Origin: Catellatospora sp. TT07R-123
GTDB taxonomy: Bacteria > Actinomycetota > Actinomycetes > Mycobacteriales > Micromonosporaceae
Direction: 5' to 3'
NCBI RefSeq assembly: GCF_018327705.1
Contig: NZ_BNEM01000002.1
Coordinates: 1 to 64,000, forward strand
DNA length: 64,000 bases
Below, piece by piece: positions 17,964 to 26,841 of the stretch; position 1 is the stretch's first letter, and the number at the start of each line of letters is the position of its first letter. The notes beneath the pieces were generated by a model. The model saw nothing but the letters and a program-made list of their open reading frames with translations. It was not told the origin of the DNA and searched no databases. Made by a program: the position numbers and the translations under genes.

Positions 17964-18039
17964 GCCATGGATCTTGCCATGGCCGGGCGGGAGGCTTGCG
18001 GTGCTGAGACCACGGACACGGGCGATGCCGTGCCGTGTC
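17964..18039. promoter_or_regulatory. Palindrome and leader hairpin between STAND regulator and rhs2
   Basis: 17964-17983 is GCCATGGATCTTGCCATGGC, a palindrome with 7-bp arms in the divergent promoter region and a candidate operator for the XRE regulator. 18015-18021 (GACACGG) pairs with 18033-18039 (CCGTGTC), a short leader hairpin 16 nt before the rhs2 ribosome site. Confidence 0.35.
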
Positions 18040-18065
18040 TGTCCATTTCGAGCTCGGAGGAACTC

Positions 18066-21000
18066 TTGCTACACATCGGATCACGTCTGCGCGCGCTGGG
18101 GGTGATGACGGCGGCGGTCCTCGCCATGTCGGCGGCCGCCGCCGTCCTGCCGTCGCCCGCCGGCGCCGCACCGGTACGCCCGGCGGGCTCGCCGGTGAGC
18201 CCCGCCAGGACCCGCAACGTCACACCCGCCAAGGCCGTCGTTCCCCGCGAGCGCCGACCGCAGCAGGCCGCGCCGCCGCGCTGGCCGTCGGCGTCGTCCA
18301 CGGATCTCGCCCTCGCCGGCGCCACCCGGGCCGTCTCCTCGCCGGTGTCGGTCGGCGCCGCCACCGGGCCGGCCCGGCAGTCCGCTTCGGCGGGCCCGGA
18401 CCTGGTGCGGGTCGACCTGCTCGGCCACGATGCGGCGGTTCGCGCCGGTGTCTCCGGTTTCCTGTTCTCCCTGTCCCGGCGGGATGCGGCGCCGTCGAGC
18501 GGGGAGGTCCGCGCGACGCTGGACTACTCCGCCTTCGCCGGGGCCTACAGCGGCGATTTCGCGTACCGGCTGGCGGTCGTCGCCTATCCGGCCTGTCTCG
18601 CCACGACGCCGCAGGTGGCCGCCTGCCGCAGCGGCACACCGGTGCGGGCCGACAACGACGTCGCGCACCAGAAGATCTCGGCCGACCTGGTCGCCGAACC
18701 GGCCGCCCGGCCGGCCGCCACGGTGTACGCGCTGACCTCGGCGCCGTCGGCGGGCGCGGTGGGCGACTACACCGCGGACTCGCTGAAGCCGTCGGACACG
18801 TGGAACACCGGCACGCAGTCGGGAGGGTTCAGCTACAGCTATCCGATCGCGGCGCCACCGGCACCGGGCGGACTGCTACCCAAGATCGACCTGGCGTACA
18901 GCTCGCAGTCGGTCGACGGGCGCACCTCGGCGGTCAACGGGCAGGCATCCGACGTCGGCATGGGCTGGGAGCGCAGCCAGCCGTTCATCGAGCGGCAGTA
19001 CCGCTCCTGCGGCGACCAGTGGACGTTCTCGGGCGGGGCCTCGGGGATAGCCGACTCCGGTGACGCCTGCTGGGACTCCAACAAGATCGCCGACAACGCG
19101 ACCCTGTCGCTGGACGGCGTCGCGTCGCCGCTGGTGCAGAACGCGCAGAACACCGGTCAGTGGACGCTCAAGAACGACAACGGCTGGACGGTGCAGCAGC
19201 TGTCCGGGGCCGTCAACGACGACAAGGACGGCGGCGAGTACTGGGTCATCACCACGACCGAGGGCGTCAAGTACTTCTTCGGTTCCGGCCGCACCCCGGC
19301 CTCGGCCAACCCGACGTCGTCGGTGCAGACCCGGCCGGTGTTCGGCAAGGACAGCTGCACCGGCGGCCCGGTCGGCACCGGTGGCCACCACTACTGCTAC
19401 AAGGCCTACCGGTGGAACCTCGACTACGTCGTCGACCCGCACGGCAACTCCCAGTCCTGGTACTACAACCGCGACGGCAACACCTCCTACCAGTCGGTCG
19501 CGGCCAACACCAAGGTCGGGTTCACCCGGGACGCGTACGTCGCCGACATCTACTACGGCGCCAACCCCAACGGTGACGGCACCTGGAACCAGTCGGGCTG
19601 GATGCACTTCGACTACGCGTACCGCTGCAACAACGGCACCCCGACCGTGCCCGGCACCTGCACGGCGCCCAACTCGGGGTCGTCGTTCCCGGACGTGCCC
19701 AGCGACCTGATCTGCTCGACGCAGACGGTGTGCCCGACCAACGCGCCGGTCTTCTACCACACCAAGCTGCTCACGGCGATCACCACACGGGCGGCGGACA
19801 GCACCGCCGGCGTCACCCAGGCGGTGGCGGGCTGGCGCGACGTCGACCGCTACGACCTGTCCTACTCGTACCTGGCCACCGACGACACCGCCACCGCGGC
19901 GTCGCTGTGGCTGCGCAACATCACCCGCACCGGTTACGGCAACGACGGCACGACCGGCTCCGCGCCGCCCCAGACGACCTGGCTGTACTCGACCTGGACG
20001 CAGGACGCCGGCGCCAACTACGTCGCGACGCCGCTGCCGAACCGGATCGACAACAACGGCAACCACGGCACCCGGCCGCCGGTGAACATGTACCGGCTCG
20101 GCGAGATCGTGACCCCGCTTGGCGGCCTGGTCCGCATCGGCTACTACCAGCCCGACCCGTGCACCGGGCCCGGGCCCGCCGACGTCATGTCGGCCAACTC
20201 CAACCTCAACAACTACGACTGCTTCCCGCAGTACCTCGGCGCCGGCGACGGCCAGGGCACCACGACCGGCGGCGCCGGCTACGGCACCAGCGGGACCCCG
20301 TGGGGCTGGTTCAACAAGTACCTGGTCAAGTACACGGTGGTCCAGGACAACACCGCCGGTTACCTCGACACGGCCACGGTCGGCGGCACGGTCCTGTACA
20401 ACGGCTACACCGGATACGCCTACCAGGCCGCGGCCTCCGAAGGCGACCCGAACACCGGGGCGGCGTGGCGGTTCACCAGCAACGCCATCGCGCCGACCGG
20501 CCCGGCGGTGGCGCAGCGGTCCTGGACCGACTACCGGGGCTACCGCAACGTGACCGTCACCCACGCCGCCGCCGTCTGCGACGAGCTGACCTGCTCGGCC
20601 GGTACGGTCGACAGCCGGGACGCGTACGTGTTCATGCGCGGCATGGACGCCGACTGCACCGACAAGCAGTGCACCGCCACCAGGAGCGTCTCGGTGCGCT
20701 CGTCGTTCGCCAACGACACGAGACTGCCCACCGGCGATCCCGCCTCCAGCACGCTGGGCAGCAACGACGTCATCGCCGACCGGTGGGAGTTCAACGGGCG
20801 CCTGCGCGCCCACCAGCACTTCGACCCGTCCGGCAACCAGATGTCGGGCCAGGTGGACTGGCACTCCTTCGCCGTCGACCCCGGGCGCACGCAGCTGACC
20901 AACGGCTACAGCTCGCAGTCGGCGCTGGTCGTGCCCGTGTACGACGTGGTCTGGCACGCCAACGGCAGGTACGGCTACACCTCGTACACCCACGACAACC

Positions 21001-24000
21001 TCGGGAAGGTGCGCACCACCTCTGAGCGGCGCAGCGACAACACGGCCTACCGCTGCCAGACGCAGTACTACGCGCGGTCCGGCTCGGCCGGTCCCGGCGA
21101 CCCGACCTGGGAGCTGCCGTCACGCGCCGAGCACTGGAGCGGCGACTGCGCCAGCGGCACCCAGGACGGCTGGACGGTCGACTCCTACGACGGCTACAGC
21201 GGTGACGGCCTGACCGAGCCGCTCACCAAGGGCGATCTGACGGCCACGGCGCAGTTCACCGACGCCGGCCACGCGCTGACCACGAGCCGGGTCTACGACG
21301 GATACGGCCGGGTCACCTCGATGACCGACCCGACCGGCAGCACCACGTCGACCTCGTACGGCAGGCTCTACCACAACCCGTTGACGGTGACCACGACCAA
21401 CGCCCTGGGGCAGGTCAGCTCGGTCGACCTCGACCCCGGCCGGGGTTTGACCGAACGCAGCACCGACGTCAACGGCAACGCGACCGCGCTCGGATACGAC
21501 AGCCTGGGCCGGCTCACCGGCGTGTGGCAGCCGGGCGACGCACCGGCCGGGGGCCTGTGGAACCCCAGCGGCGGCACCCCGACCGACACGTTCGCGTACC
21601 AGTCGGTCACCTGGTCGCCGATCACCCGGACGACCGGCGGCACCAACATGGTGACGACCAGTCACCGGAAGCCCTCCGGCAGCGGCTACACCTCCCGGTA
21701 CGCCTACGTCGACGGCCTGGGCCGCACGTTCCAGACCGCGACCGCCGCCCCGGACGGGACGTCCTCGATCTACACGGCGACGATGTTCGACCCGCAGGGC
21801 CGGGTCATGCGCCAGATCGAGCCCTTCCAGGTCGCCAACAGCGCACCGTCCAGCGGCCCGCGCATGCTGAGCGGGCTGACCGGCATCAGGGAGACCGACA
21901 CGGTCTACGACGCCGCCGGGCGGCCGGTGTCGGTGTCGCGGCTCTACCAGGGCGCCGTGGTGACCCGGTCCGGCGTCAGCATGACCACGAGCACGGCCTA
22001 CCTCGACGACCGCAAGGTCGTCACCGGCCCCAGCCCGACCGGATCGGGCACCGCGGCCACCACGACGTGGCTCGACGAGTTCGGCCGCGAGACCCAGGTC
22101 GACCAGCCCGGACCCGCCGGCGTGCTGTCCACGCGGTACCAGTACGACGACCACGACTACCTGCGGCAGATCACCGACGCGGCCGGGCACGACACCGTCT
22201 ACGGGCTCGACCTGCTGGGACGCCGCCTGACCGGCAGCGACCCGGACGCCGGGCAGACGAGCAGCGTCTACGACGGCAACGGCCAGGTGATCTCGGCGAC
22301 CGACGCCCTGGGCCAGACGACCCTCACCGGGTACGACGCCCTGGGCCGCAAGACCGCCGTCGTGAACACCGGCGGCTTCCCGTACACCACGGGCAAGACC
22401 GGCTTCTGGAAGCTGGCGGACGGCACCGGCACGACCGCCGCGGACAGTGGGGGCACCCATCCGCTGGCCCTGGCCGGCGGCGCCGCCTGGTCGACCGACC
22501 GGGGCGGCGCGGCGGTCTTCGACGGCACCTCCGGCGCCGCCACCGCCACCACGGCGGTCGTGGACACCACGGCGTCGTTCAGCGTCTCCCTCTGGGTCAA
22601 GCCGCAGGCCCTCGGCGGCGTCGCCGCCGCGCAGCGGGCGGGCACCAACACCGGCTTCACCATCTGGGCGGACGCCGCAGACCACCTGTGGCACTTCCGG
22701 GTCGGTGCCGGTGACAGCAGCCCCGCGCCGCTGGCCGACTACGCCGTCTCCCGCATCCCGGCCACCGTCGGGGCCTGGACCCACCTGACCGCCACCTTCG
22801 ACGCGGCGAGCCACAAGCTCGCGCTCTACGTCAACGGCACCCTGTCCGGCACCGGCACGCACAACACCGCGGCCGCCGACAGCGGGACCTTCACCCTCGG
22901 CGCCGTACGGTCGCAGGGCGTCACCACGTCCTTCCTCCACGGCTCCCTGTCCGACGTCCAGGTGTATCCCAGGGCGCTGAACACGCAGGAGACGGCCACC
23001 GTCGCCGGAGTCGTCAACGCCACCACCTACGACTCGACGACGATCACCAACGGCAAGGGCAGGCTCGCGACCCAGACCACGTACTCCGGCGCCGACGCGT
23101 ACACCACCGCGGTCACCGGATACGACAGCCGCGGCCGGTCGCTGGGCACGTCCTGGACGATCCCGTCGGCCGAACCCGGGTTCGGGGGCAGGACCTACAC
23201 CGCATCGGTCGCCTACGACGCGGCGGGCAACGCCACGTCGCTCACCTACCCGGGCAACGACGGCCTGCCCGCCGAGACGGCGACGACCACCTACGACCAG
23301 TACGGCGACGCCGTGTCGCTGGTCGGCAGCCAGACGTACGCGACCGGCTCCTTCGACGTGCTGAACCGGCTCAAGGGACGCACGCTGGGCACCGGTGTCG
23401 TACGCACCTACGGCTACGAGGCCGACACCGGTGCGCTGCAGGGCCTGGCGGCCGCCTCCGGCGGCACGACGATCCAGAACGACGTCTACGCCCGCAACGC
23501 GGCCAGCCAGGTCGTCTCGCTGACCGACACCGTCAACGGGCAGGCCCAGTGCTACCGCTACGACAGCCTGGCCCGGCTCACGCAGGCGTTCACCACCACC
23601 ACGGCGAGCGGCTGCGCCACACCCGACCACACGTTCACCCCGGTCCCCGGCGAGACCGCGTACGACACGACGTACGCGTACTCGGCCCCGGTCCGGACGG
23701 TGTCGGGCACGACCGTCCCCGCGGTCACCGACGGCATGAACGCCCTGGCCGCGGTGACCGACAACATCACCGGCACGACCACCGCGTACGGGTACACCGA
23801 CGCGGCGCACGAGCACGCCCCGACGATCGTGGGCGCCGGCACCTACACCTACGACGCCAACGGCAACCAGACCGGCAGGACCACGGCCGGCACGGCCACC
23901 ACCCTCACCTGGAACCGGTTGCAGCAGCTGGAGAGCCTCACCAGCGGCACCAGCACCACCGGCAACATCTACGGCGCCGACGGGACGCGGCTGATCCGCC

Positions 24001-25163
24001 ACGACCCCAGCGGCGACGCCGTGCTGTTCATCGGCGGCGAGGAACTCGTCTACACCAGAGCGGCGGGCACCGTCAGCGCCAACCGCTACTACGCCCTGGC
24101 GGGAACGACGGTCGCCCAGCGCAGCGCGTCCGGCGTCACCTACCTGCTCGGCGACGCGCAGGGCACCGCGAGCCTCGCGGTGACCAGCACCGGCACCGTG
24201 ACCAGGCAGTACTACACGCCGTTCGGCAACCAGCGCGGCGGACAGGCACTGCGGCCCATCACCGACCGGGGCTTCCTCGGGCACGTGCAGGACTACGACG
24301 TGGGACTGGTGGAGAACGGGGCCCGGTTCTACGACCCGGCAGCCGGGGTGTTCATCAGCCCCGACCCGGTCAACACCGCGGGTGCGGGACAGCTCAACGC
24401 GTACGCGTACGCCGCGGACAACCCCGTCACCTACAGCGACCCCAGCGGCCTGCACGTTCCGCCGCCGGAGTCCAGCTACACGACCCCGCCGCAGTGCGAC
24501 TGGGTGTGCCAGGCGCTCAAGGCGGCCAACGCGGTCGCGGACACCGTGGCGGACGGCTACCACGACCCGTACCGGCGGTCGCACCTGAGGCCGGTCGACG
24601 CCATGGCCCCGTTCAAGGTCGCCCCCGCGCCGTCCTGCGGCAGGAATTCCCTGCGTAGCTTCTTCCTCGGGGACGGACCGTGTCTGACGGCAGGGCCCTG
24701 GCGCTCGATGACGGACTACGACGACGAGTCCATTCTCAGCACCTACTGGAACGGCCCAGGGCAGTACGACTTCGCGGCGGCGAACGAGACGATCGACACG
24801 ATCGGCTCCGAGCAGGTGAAACAGTACGGCGAGACGATCGAGGTCGCAGGTATCGGCGCCAACGGAACCTACAGCGAAAGCCACTACCAGGAACACAGCG
24901 TCGGAAGCGTGATGACCGTCAGCCTGCAGGGCGTTCCCGTCAGCCCGCCCAAGGGCATGGAGCTCAAGGTGGTAGTGGTTCCCACCTATGCCGTACGCCA
25001 GGTCCGCTACGAGTTCAACGGTCACGCAGTCACCTCGCAGCAGAAGGTGCTGATCGGCGTCACCCCCGCGTTCAGGGACCTGAACGGCGGACTGTACGGC
25101 TGGGACGGCAACAACAACCTGGTGCCGTTCATCGACCTGCATCCCCACGGAGTCTCGTGGTGA
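18066..25163 (+). CDS. Giant secreted RHS/YD-repeat protein (RHS2) with LamG insert and unknown C-terminal domain
   Basis: About 2365 residues. A TTG start at 18066 is preferred: GGAGG ends 5 nt upstream and the signal peptide follows at once (LRALGVMTAAVLAM ... SPAGAAP). Longer in-frame starts would place about 58 odd residues before it. An SpvB-like segment (TWNTGTQSGGFSYSYPIA) and shell precede YD repeats. Residues about 1440-1645 are a LamG/concanavalin-like jellyroll (SFSVSLWVKPQALGG ... LALYVNGTLSGTG ... HGSLSDVQVYPRALN) set inside the YD region. The core ends with ARFYDPAAGVFISPDPV ... YAADNPVTYSDPSGLH near 2085-2130. About 235 unrecognised residues follow, probably the effector. A terminator follows, then a 58-residue acidic protein. 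Confidence 0.88.
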   Translation: MLHIGSRLRALGVMTAAVLAMSAAAAVLPSPAGAAPVRPAGSPVSPARTRNVTPAKAVVPRERRPQQAAPPRWPSASSTDLALAGATRAVSSPVSVGAATGPARQSASAGPDLVRVDLLGHDAAVRAGVSGFLFSLSRRDAAPSSGEVRATLDYSAFAGAYSGDFAYRLAVVAYPACLATTPQVAACRSGTPVRADNDVAHQKISADLVAEPAARPAATVYALTSAPSAGAVGDYTADSLKPSDTWNTGTQSGGFSYSYPIAAPPAPGGLLPKIDLAYSSQSVDGRTSAVNGQASDVGMGWERSQPFIERQYRSCGDQWTFSGGASGIADSGDACWDSNKIADNATLSLDGVASPLVQNAQNTGQWTLKNDNGWTVQQLSGAVNDDKDGGEYWVITTTEGVKYFFGSGRTPASANPTSSVQTRPVFGKDSCTGGPVGTGGHHYCYKAYRWNLDYVVDPHGNSQSWYYNRDGNTSYQSVAANTKVGFTRDAYVADIYYGANPNGDGTWNQSGWMHFDYAYRCNNGTPTVPGTCTAPNSGSSFPDVPSDLICSTQTVCPTNAPVFYHTKLLTAITTRAADSTAGVTQAVAGWRDVDRYDLSYSYLATDDTATAASLWLRNITRTGYGNDGTTGSAPPQTTWLYSTWTQDAGANYVATPLPNRIDNNGNHGTRPPVNMYRLGEIVTPLGGLVRIGYYQPDPCTGPGPADVMSANSNLNNYDCFPQYLGAGDGQGTTTGGAGYGTSGTPWGWFNKYLVKYTVVQDNTAGYLDTATVGGTVLYNGYTGYAYQAAASEGDPNTGAAWRFTSNAIAPTGPAVAQRSWTDYRGYRNVTVTHAAAVCDELTCSAGTVDSRDAYVFMRGMDADCTDKQCTATRSVSVRSSFANDTRLPTGDPASSTLGSNDVIADRWEFNGRLRAHQHFDPSGNQMSGQVDWHSFAVDPGRTQLTNGYSSQSALVVPVYDVVWHANGRYGYTSYTHDNLGKVRTTSERRSDNTAYRCQTQYYARSGSAGPGDPTWELPSRAEHWSGDCASGTQDGWTVDSYDGYSGDGLTEPLTKGDLTATAQFTDAGHALTTSRVYDGYGRVTSMTDPTGSTTSTSYGRLYHNPLTVTTTNALGQVSSVDLDPGRGLTERSTDVNGNATALGYDSLGRLTGVWQPGDAPAGGLWNPSGGTPTDTFAYQSVTWSPITRTTGGTNMVTTSHRKPSGSGYTSRYAYVDGLGRTFQTATAAPDGTSSIYTATMFDPQGRVMRQIEPFQVANSAPSSGPRMLSGLTGIRETDTVYDAAGRPVSVSRLYQGAVVTRSGVSMTTSTAYLDDRKVVTGPSPTGSGTAATTTWLDEFGRETQVDQPGPAGVLSTRYQYDDHDYLRQITDAAGHDTVYGLDLLGRRLTGSDPDAGQTSSVYDGNGQVISATDALGQTTLTGYDALGRKTAVVNTGGFPYTTGKTGFWKLADGTGTTAADSGGTHPLALAGGAAWSTDRGGAAVFDGTSGAATATTAVVDTTASFSVSLWVKPQALGGVAAAQRAGTNTGFTIWADAADHLWHFRVGAGDSSPAPLADYAVSRIPATVGAWTHLTATFDAASHKLALYVNGTLSGTGTHNTAAADSGTFTLGAVRSQGVTTSFLHGSLSDVQVYPRALNTQETATVAGVVNATTYDSTTITNGKGRLATQTTYSGADAYTTAVTGYDSRGRSLGTSWTIPSAEPGFGGRTYTASVAYDAAGNATSLTYPGNDGLPAETATTTYDQYGDAVSLVGSQTYATGSFDVLNRLKGRTLGTGVVRTYGYEADTGALQGLAAASGGTTIQNDVYARNAASQVVSLTDTVNGQAQCYRYDSLARLTQAFTTTTASGCATPDHTFTPVPGETAYDTTYAYSAPVRTVSGTTVPAVTDGMNALAAVTDNITGTTTAYGYTDAAHEHAPTIVGAGTYTYDANGNQTGRTTAGTATTLTWNRLQQLESLTSGTSTTGNIYGADGTRLIRHDPSGDAVLFIGGEELVYTRAAGTVSANRYYALAGTTVAQRSASGVTYLLGDAQGTASLAVTSTGTVTRQYYTPFGNQRGGQALRPITDRGFLGHVQDYDVGLVENGARFYDPAAGVFISPDPVNTAGAGQLNAYAYAADNPVTYSDPSGLHVPPPESSYTTPPQCDWVCQALKAANAVADTVADGYHDPYRRSHLRPVDAMAPFKVAPAPSCGRNSLRSFFLGDGPCLTAGPWRSMTDYDDESILSTYWNGPGQYDFAAANETIDTIGSEQVKQYGETIEVAGIGANGTYSESHYQEHSVGSVMTVSLQGVPVSPPKGMELKVVVVPTYAVRQVRYEFNGHAVTSQQKVLIGVTPAFRDLNGGLYGWDGNNNLVPFIDLHPHGVSW

Positions 25164-25186
25164 CGTACTCGATCCGCAGGTGAGAC

Positions 25187-25219
25187 GGGGCGCGCGCCGG
25201 GCAGCCCGGCGCGCGCCCC
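25187..25219 (+). terminator. Terminator after rhs2
   Basis: A perfect 15-bp inverted repeat (25187-25201 with 25205-25219) with a 3-nt loop, 23 nt after the rhs2 stop codon. Confidence 0.8.
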
Positions 25220-25286
25220 AGATCAGCACAGACGCTTTCGGCGGCTGTCCGCCCGGGCGGACCATGCATCCGTAGACTGACTCGAC

Positions 25287-25463
25287 ATGGACGACCTGAC
25301 ACTGGACCGGCTCATCGCCGCCGCTCTCGTCGAGGACTATGACTGGGACGGGGAGCAGGCCGAGGAGGCGGTCGCCGCGTGGCGGGACAGCGGGTCGGAC
25401 GACGGCTGGGACGTCGACGCCATCGCGGAGAGCATCCATCGGGCGTCGGAGGATGAGGACTGA
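25287..25463 (+). CDS. Small acidic protein (58 aa), unknown
   Basis: A 58-residue product starting MDDLTLDRLIAAALVEDY and ending HRASEDED. It is rich in Asp and Glu, with Trp residues and amphipathic helices, and no known motif. TAGACT (25273-25278) lies 8 nt before the ATG, which fits a leaderless transcript. It sits 123 nt after RHS2 but behind that gene's terminator, and 64 nt before the Tap-like gene. It might be an RHS2 immunity protein or an unrelated small regulator. Neither is supported beyond position and charge. Confidence 0.55.
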   Translation: MDDLTLDRLIAAALVEDYDWDGEQAEEAVAAWRDSGSDDGWDVDAIAESIHRASEDED

Positions 25464-25527
25464 CCGCAAGCCGACCCACTGCGACTGACGGCAGCAGTAC
25501 GCAGTGCCCGGGTTAGTGTGTCCAGCT

Positions 25528-26841
25528 ATGGGCGCGACTTACAAAGCCATCCAACTCGGGGCAGACATGCTCATGACGGATGGTGAGGTCATCCACCCGG
25601 TCCCGGCGGGCGTCTACGAGCCCGGCCTCGGGGCGGTGCTGGCGCGGCTGGCCGACCGGTTCGATGACGAGGGTGTCGTCATGGTGGACCTGGACGCGGC
25701 CAAGGCCATGCGGCTCCCGACCACCCGTGACGGGCTGGCCGCCGTCGAGGGCGACCACGACCTGCTGCGGGAGATCCGGTCGGACGGCTGGGAGGTCAGG
25801 AAGCTCACCGACTGGACGACCCTGCGGCGGGAAGGGCTGGTGCTGCGGGTCGGCCTGCTGCCCGCGATCGACCCGGCGACGTTCCCGCTGCTCGACCCGG
25901 ACCCCAAGGACGGCATGGGCACGCTGACGTCCCTCGCGCTCTGGCACCGGGTCACGGGCAGCGCCTACCACGGCACCACCGGGATCGCGGGCACGGCGGT
26001 CCTCAGCCGCCTGACGAGGGTCGGCACCAAGAAGATGGAACCGACGTGGAAGCCCAAGATCGAGCTGGTCCCCGGGTTCGAGGACGACTACCACGCCGAT
26101 CACTTCCGCGCTCCCGCGTCCGGTATGAGGTTCGCCCACGCCTACGACGCGAACCGCGCCTACATCGCGGCGGCCGCGAACGCGATCCTCGCCCCGTGGC
26201 AGCTGAAGCCGGGCGGCACGGCCTTCGACCCGAAGCTGGGCGGCTGGTGGCTGTGCGAGCTGTCGCCGTGGAACGACAAGCGCATACCCGACCCGGCCGG
26301 ATACTCCGCCGCGAAGGGCCCGCGCTGGATTTCGACCGCCACTGTCGCCCTGTTGCAGGACCTGACCGAGCAGGGCGTGTACGGCGGAGTGACGATCAAG
26401 GACAGCCGGGTCTCGCAGGGCGCGGAGCTGCTCCGGCCGTGGGCGTGGAAGATGCGCGACGCCTATGCGGCCGCGGCTGGGGCGACCGACGACCCGCGCG
26501 ACGCCGACCGGGTCCTGAAGGCGCTCAAGGAGGCCGGGCGCAAGACGCTCGGGATGCTCGCCAGCGAAACGAACTGGATCTACCGGCCGGACTGGTGGTT
26601 CTCCATCATCGCCACGGACCGCGCGAACCGCTGGCGCAAGATGTGGCGGACCGGCCGGGAGGAGAATCGGTGGCCGCTGTGGGTGGACGTGGACAATGTG
26701 TGGTACGCCTCCGACATCGAGGACGGCATCGCCGCGATCCCGGCCGGGTGGAGCCTCGACCCGACCGGGATGAAGCTCGGGGCGTACAAGCACAAGGCGA
26801 CCCGTAAGAGCCGTGTCGCGGGAACCGAGGTCGGCAGATGA
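25528..26841 (+). CDS. tap: Tap-like telomere-associated protein with family-B DNA polymerase-like motifs
   Basis: 437 residues from the ATG at 25528. From memory of the family, the body matches the C-terminal two thirds of Streptomyces Tap, the protein that recruits the terminal protein to telomere ends. Matching stretches include AYDANRAYIAAAANAILAPW, FDPKLGGWWLCELS and LRPWAWKMRDAY. The N-terminal XRE domain of Streptomyces Tap is absent. The sequence also lines up with protein-primed family-B polymerases: motif A D207-A-N-R-A-Y212, motif B K334-x7-G342, motif C V-D387-V-D389-N, and a KLG element (K416-L-G) with His422, as in phi29 polymerase. The gene overlaps the Tpg-like gene by 4 nt (ATGA). 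The Tap call is fairly sure; polymerase activity is inference. Confidence 0.7.
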   Translation: MGATYKAIQLGADMLMTDGEVIHPVPAGVYEPGLGAVLARLADRFDDEGVVMVDLDAAKAMRLPTTRDGLAAVEGDHDLLREIRSDGWEVRKLTDWTTLRREGLVLRVGLLPAIDPATFPLLDPDPKDGMGTLTSLALWHRVTGSAYHGTTGIAGTAVLSRLTRVGTKKMEPTWKPKIELVPGFEDDYHADHFRAPASGMRFAHAYDANRAYIAAAANAILAPWQLKPGGTAFDPKLGGWWLCELSPWNDKRIPDPAGYSAAKGPRWISTATVALLQDLTEQGVYGGVTIKDSRVSQGAELLRPWAWKMRDAYAAAAGATDDPRDADRVLKALKEAGRKTLGMLASETNWIYRPDWWFSIIATDRANRWRKMWRTGREENRWPLWVDVDNVWYASDIEDGIAAIPAGWSLDPTGMKLGAYKHKATRKSRVAGTEVGR

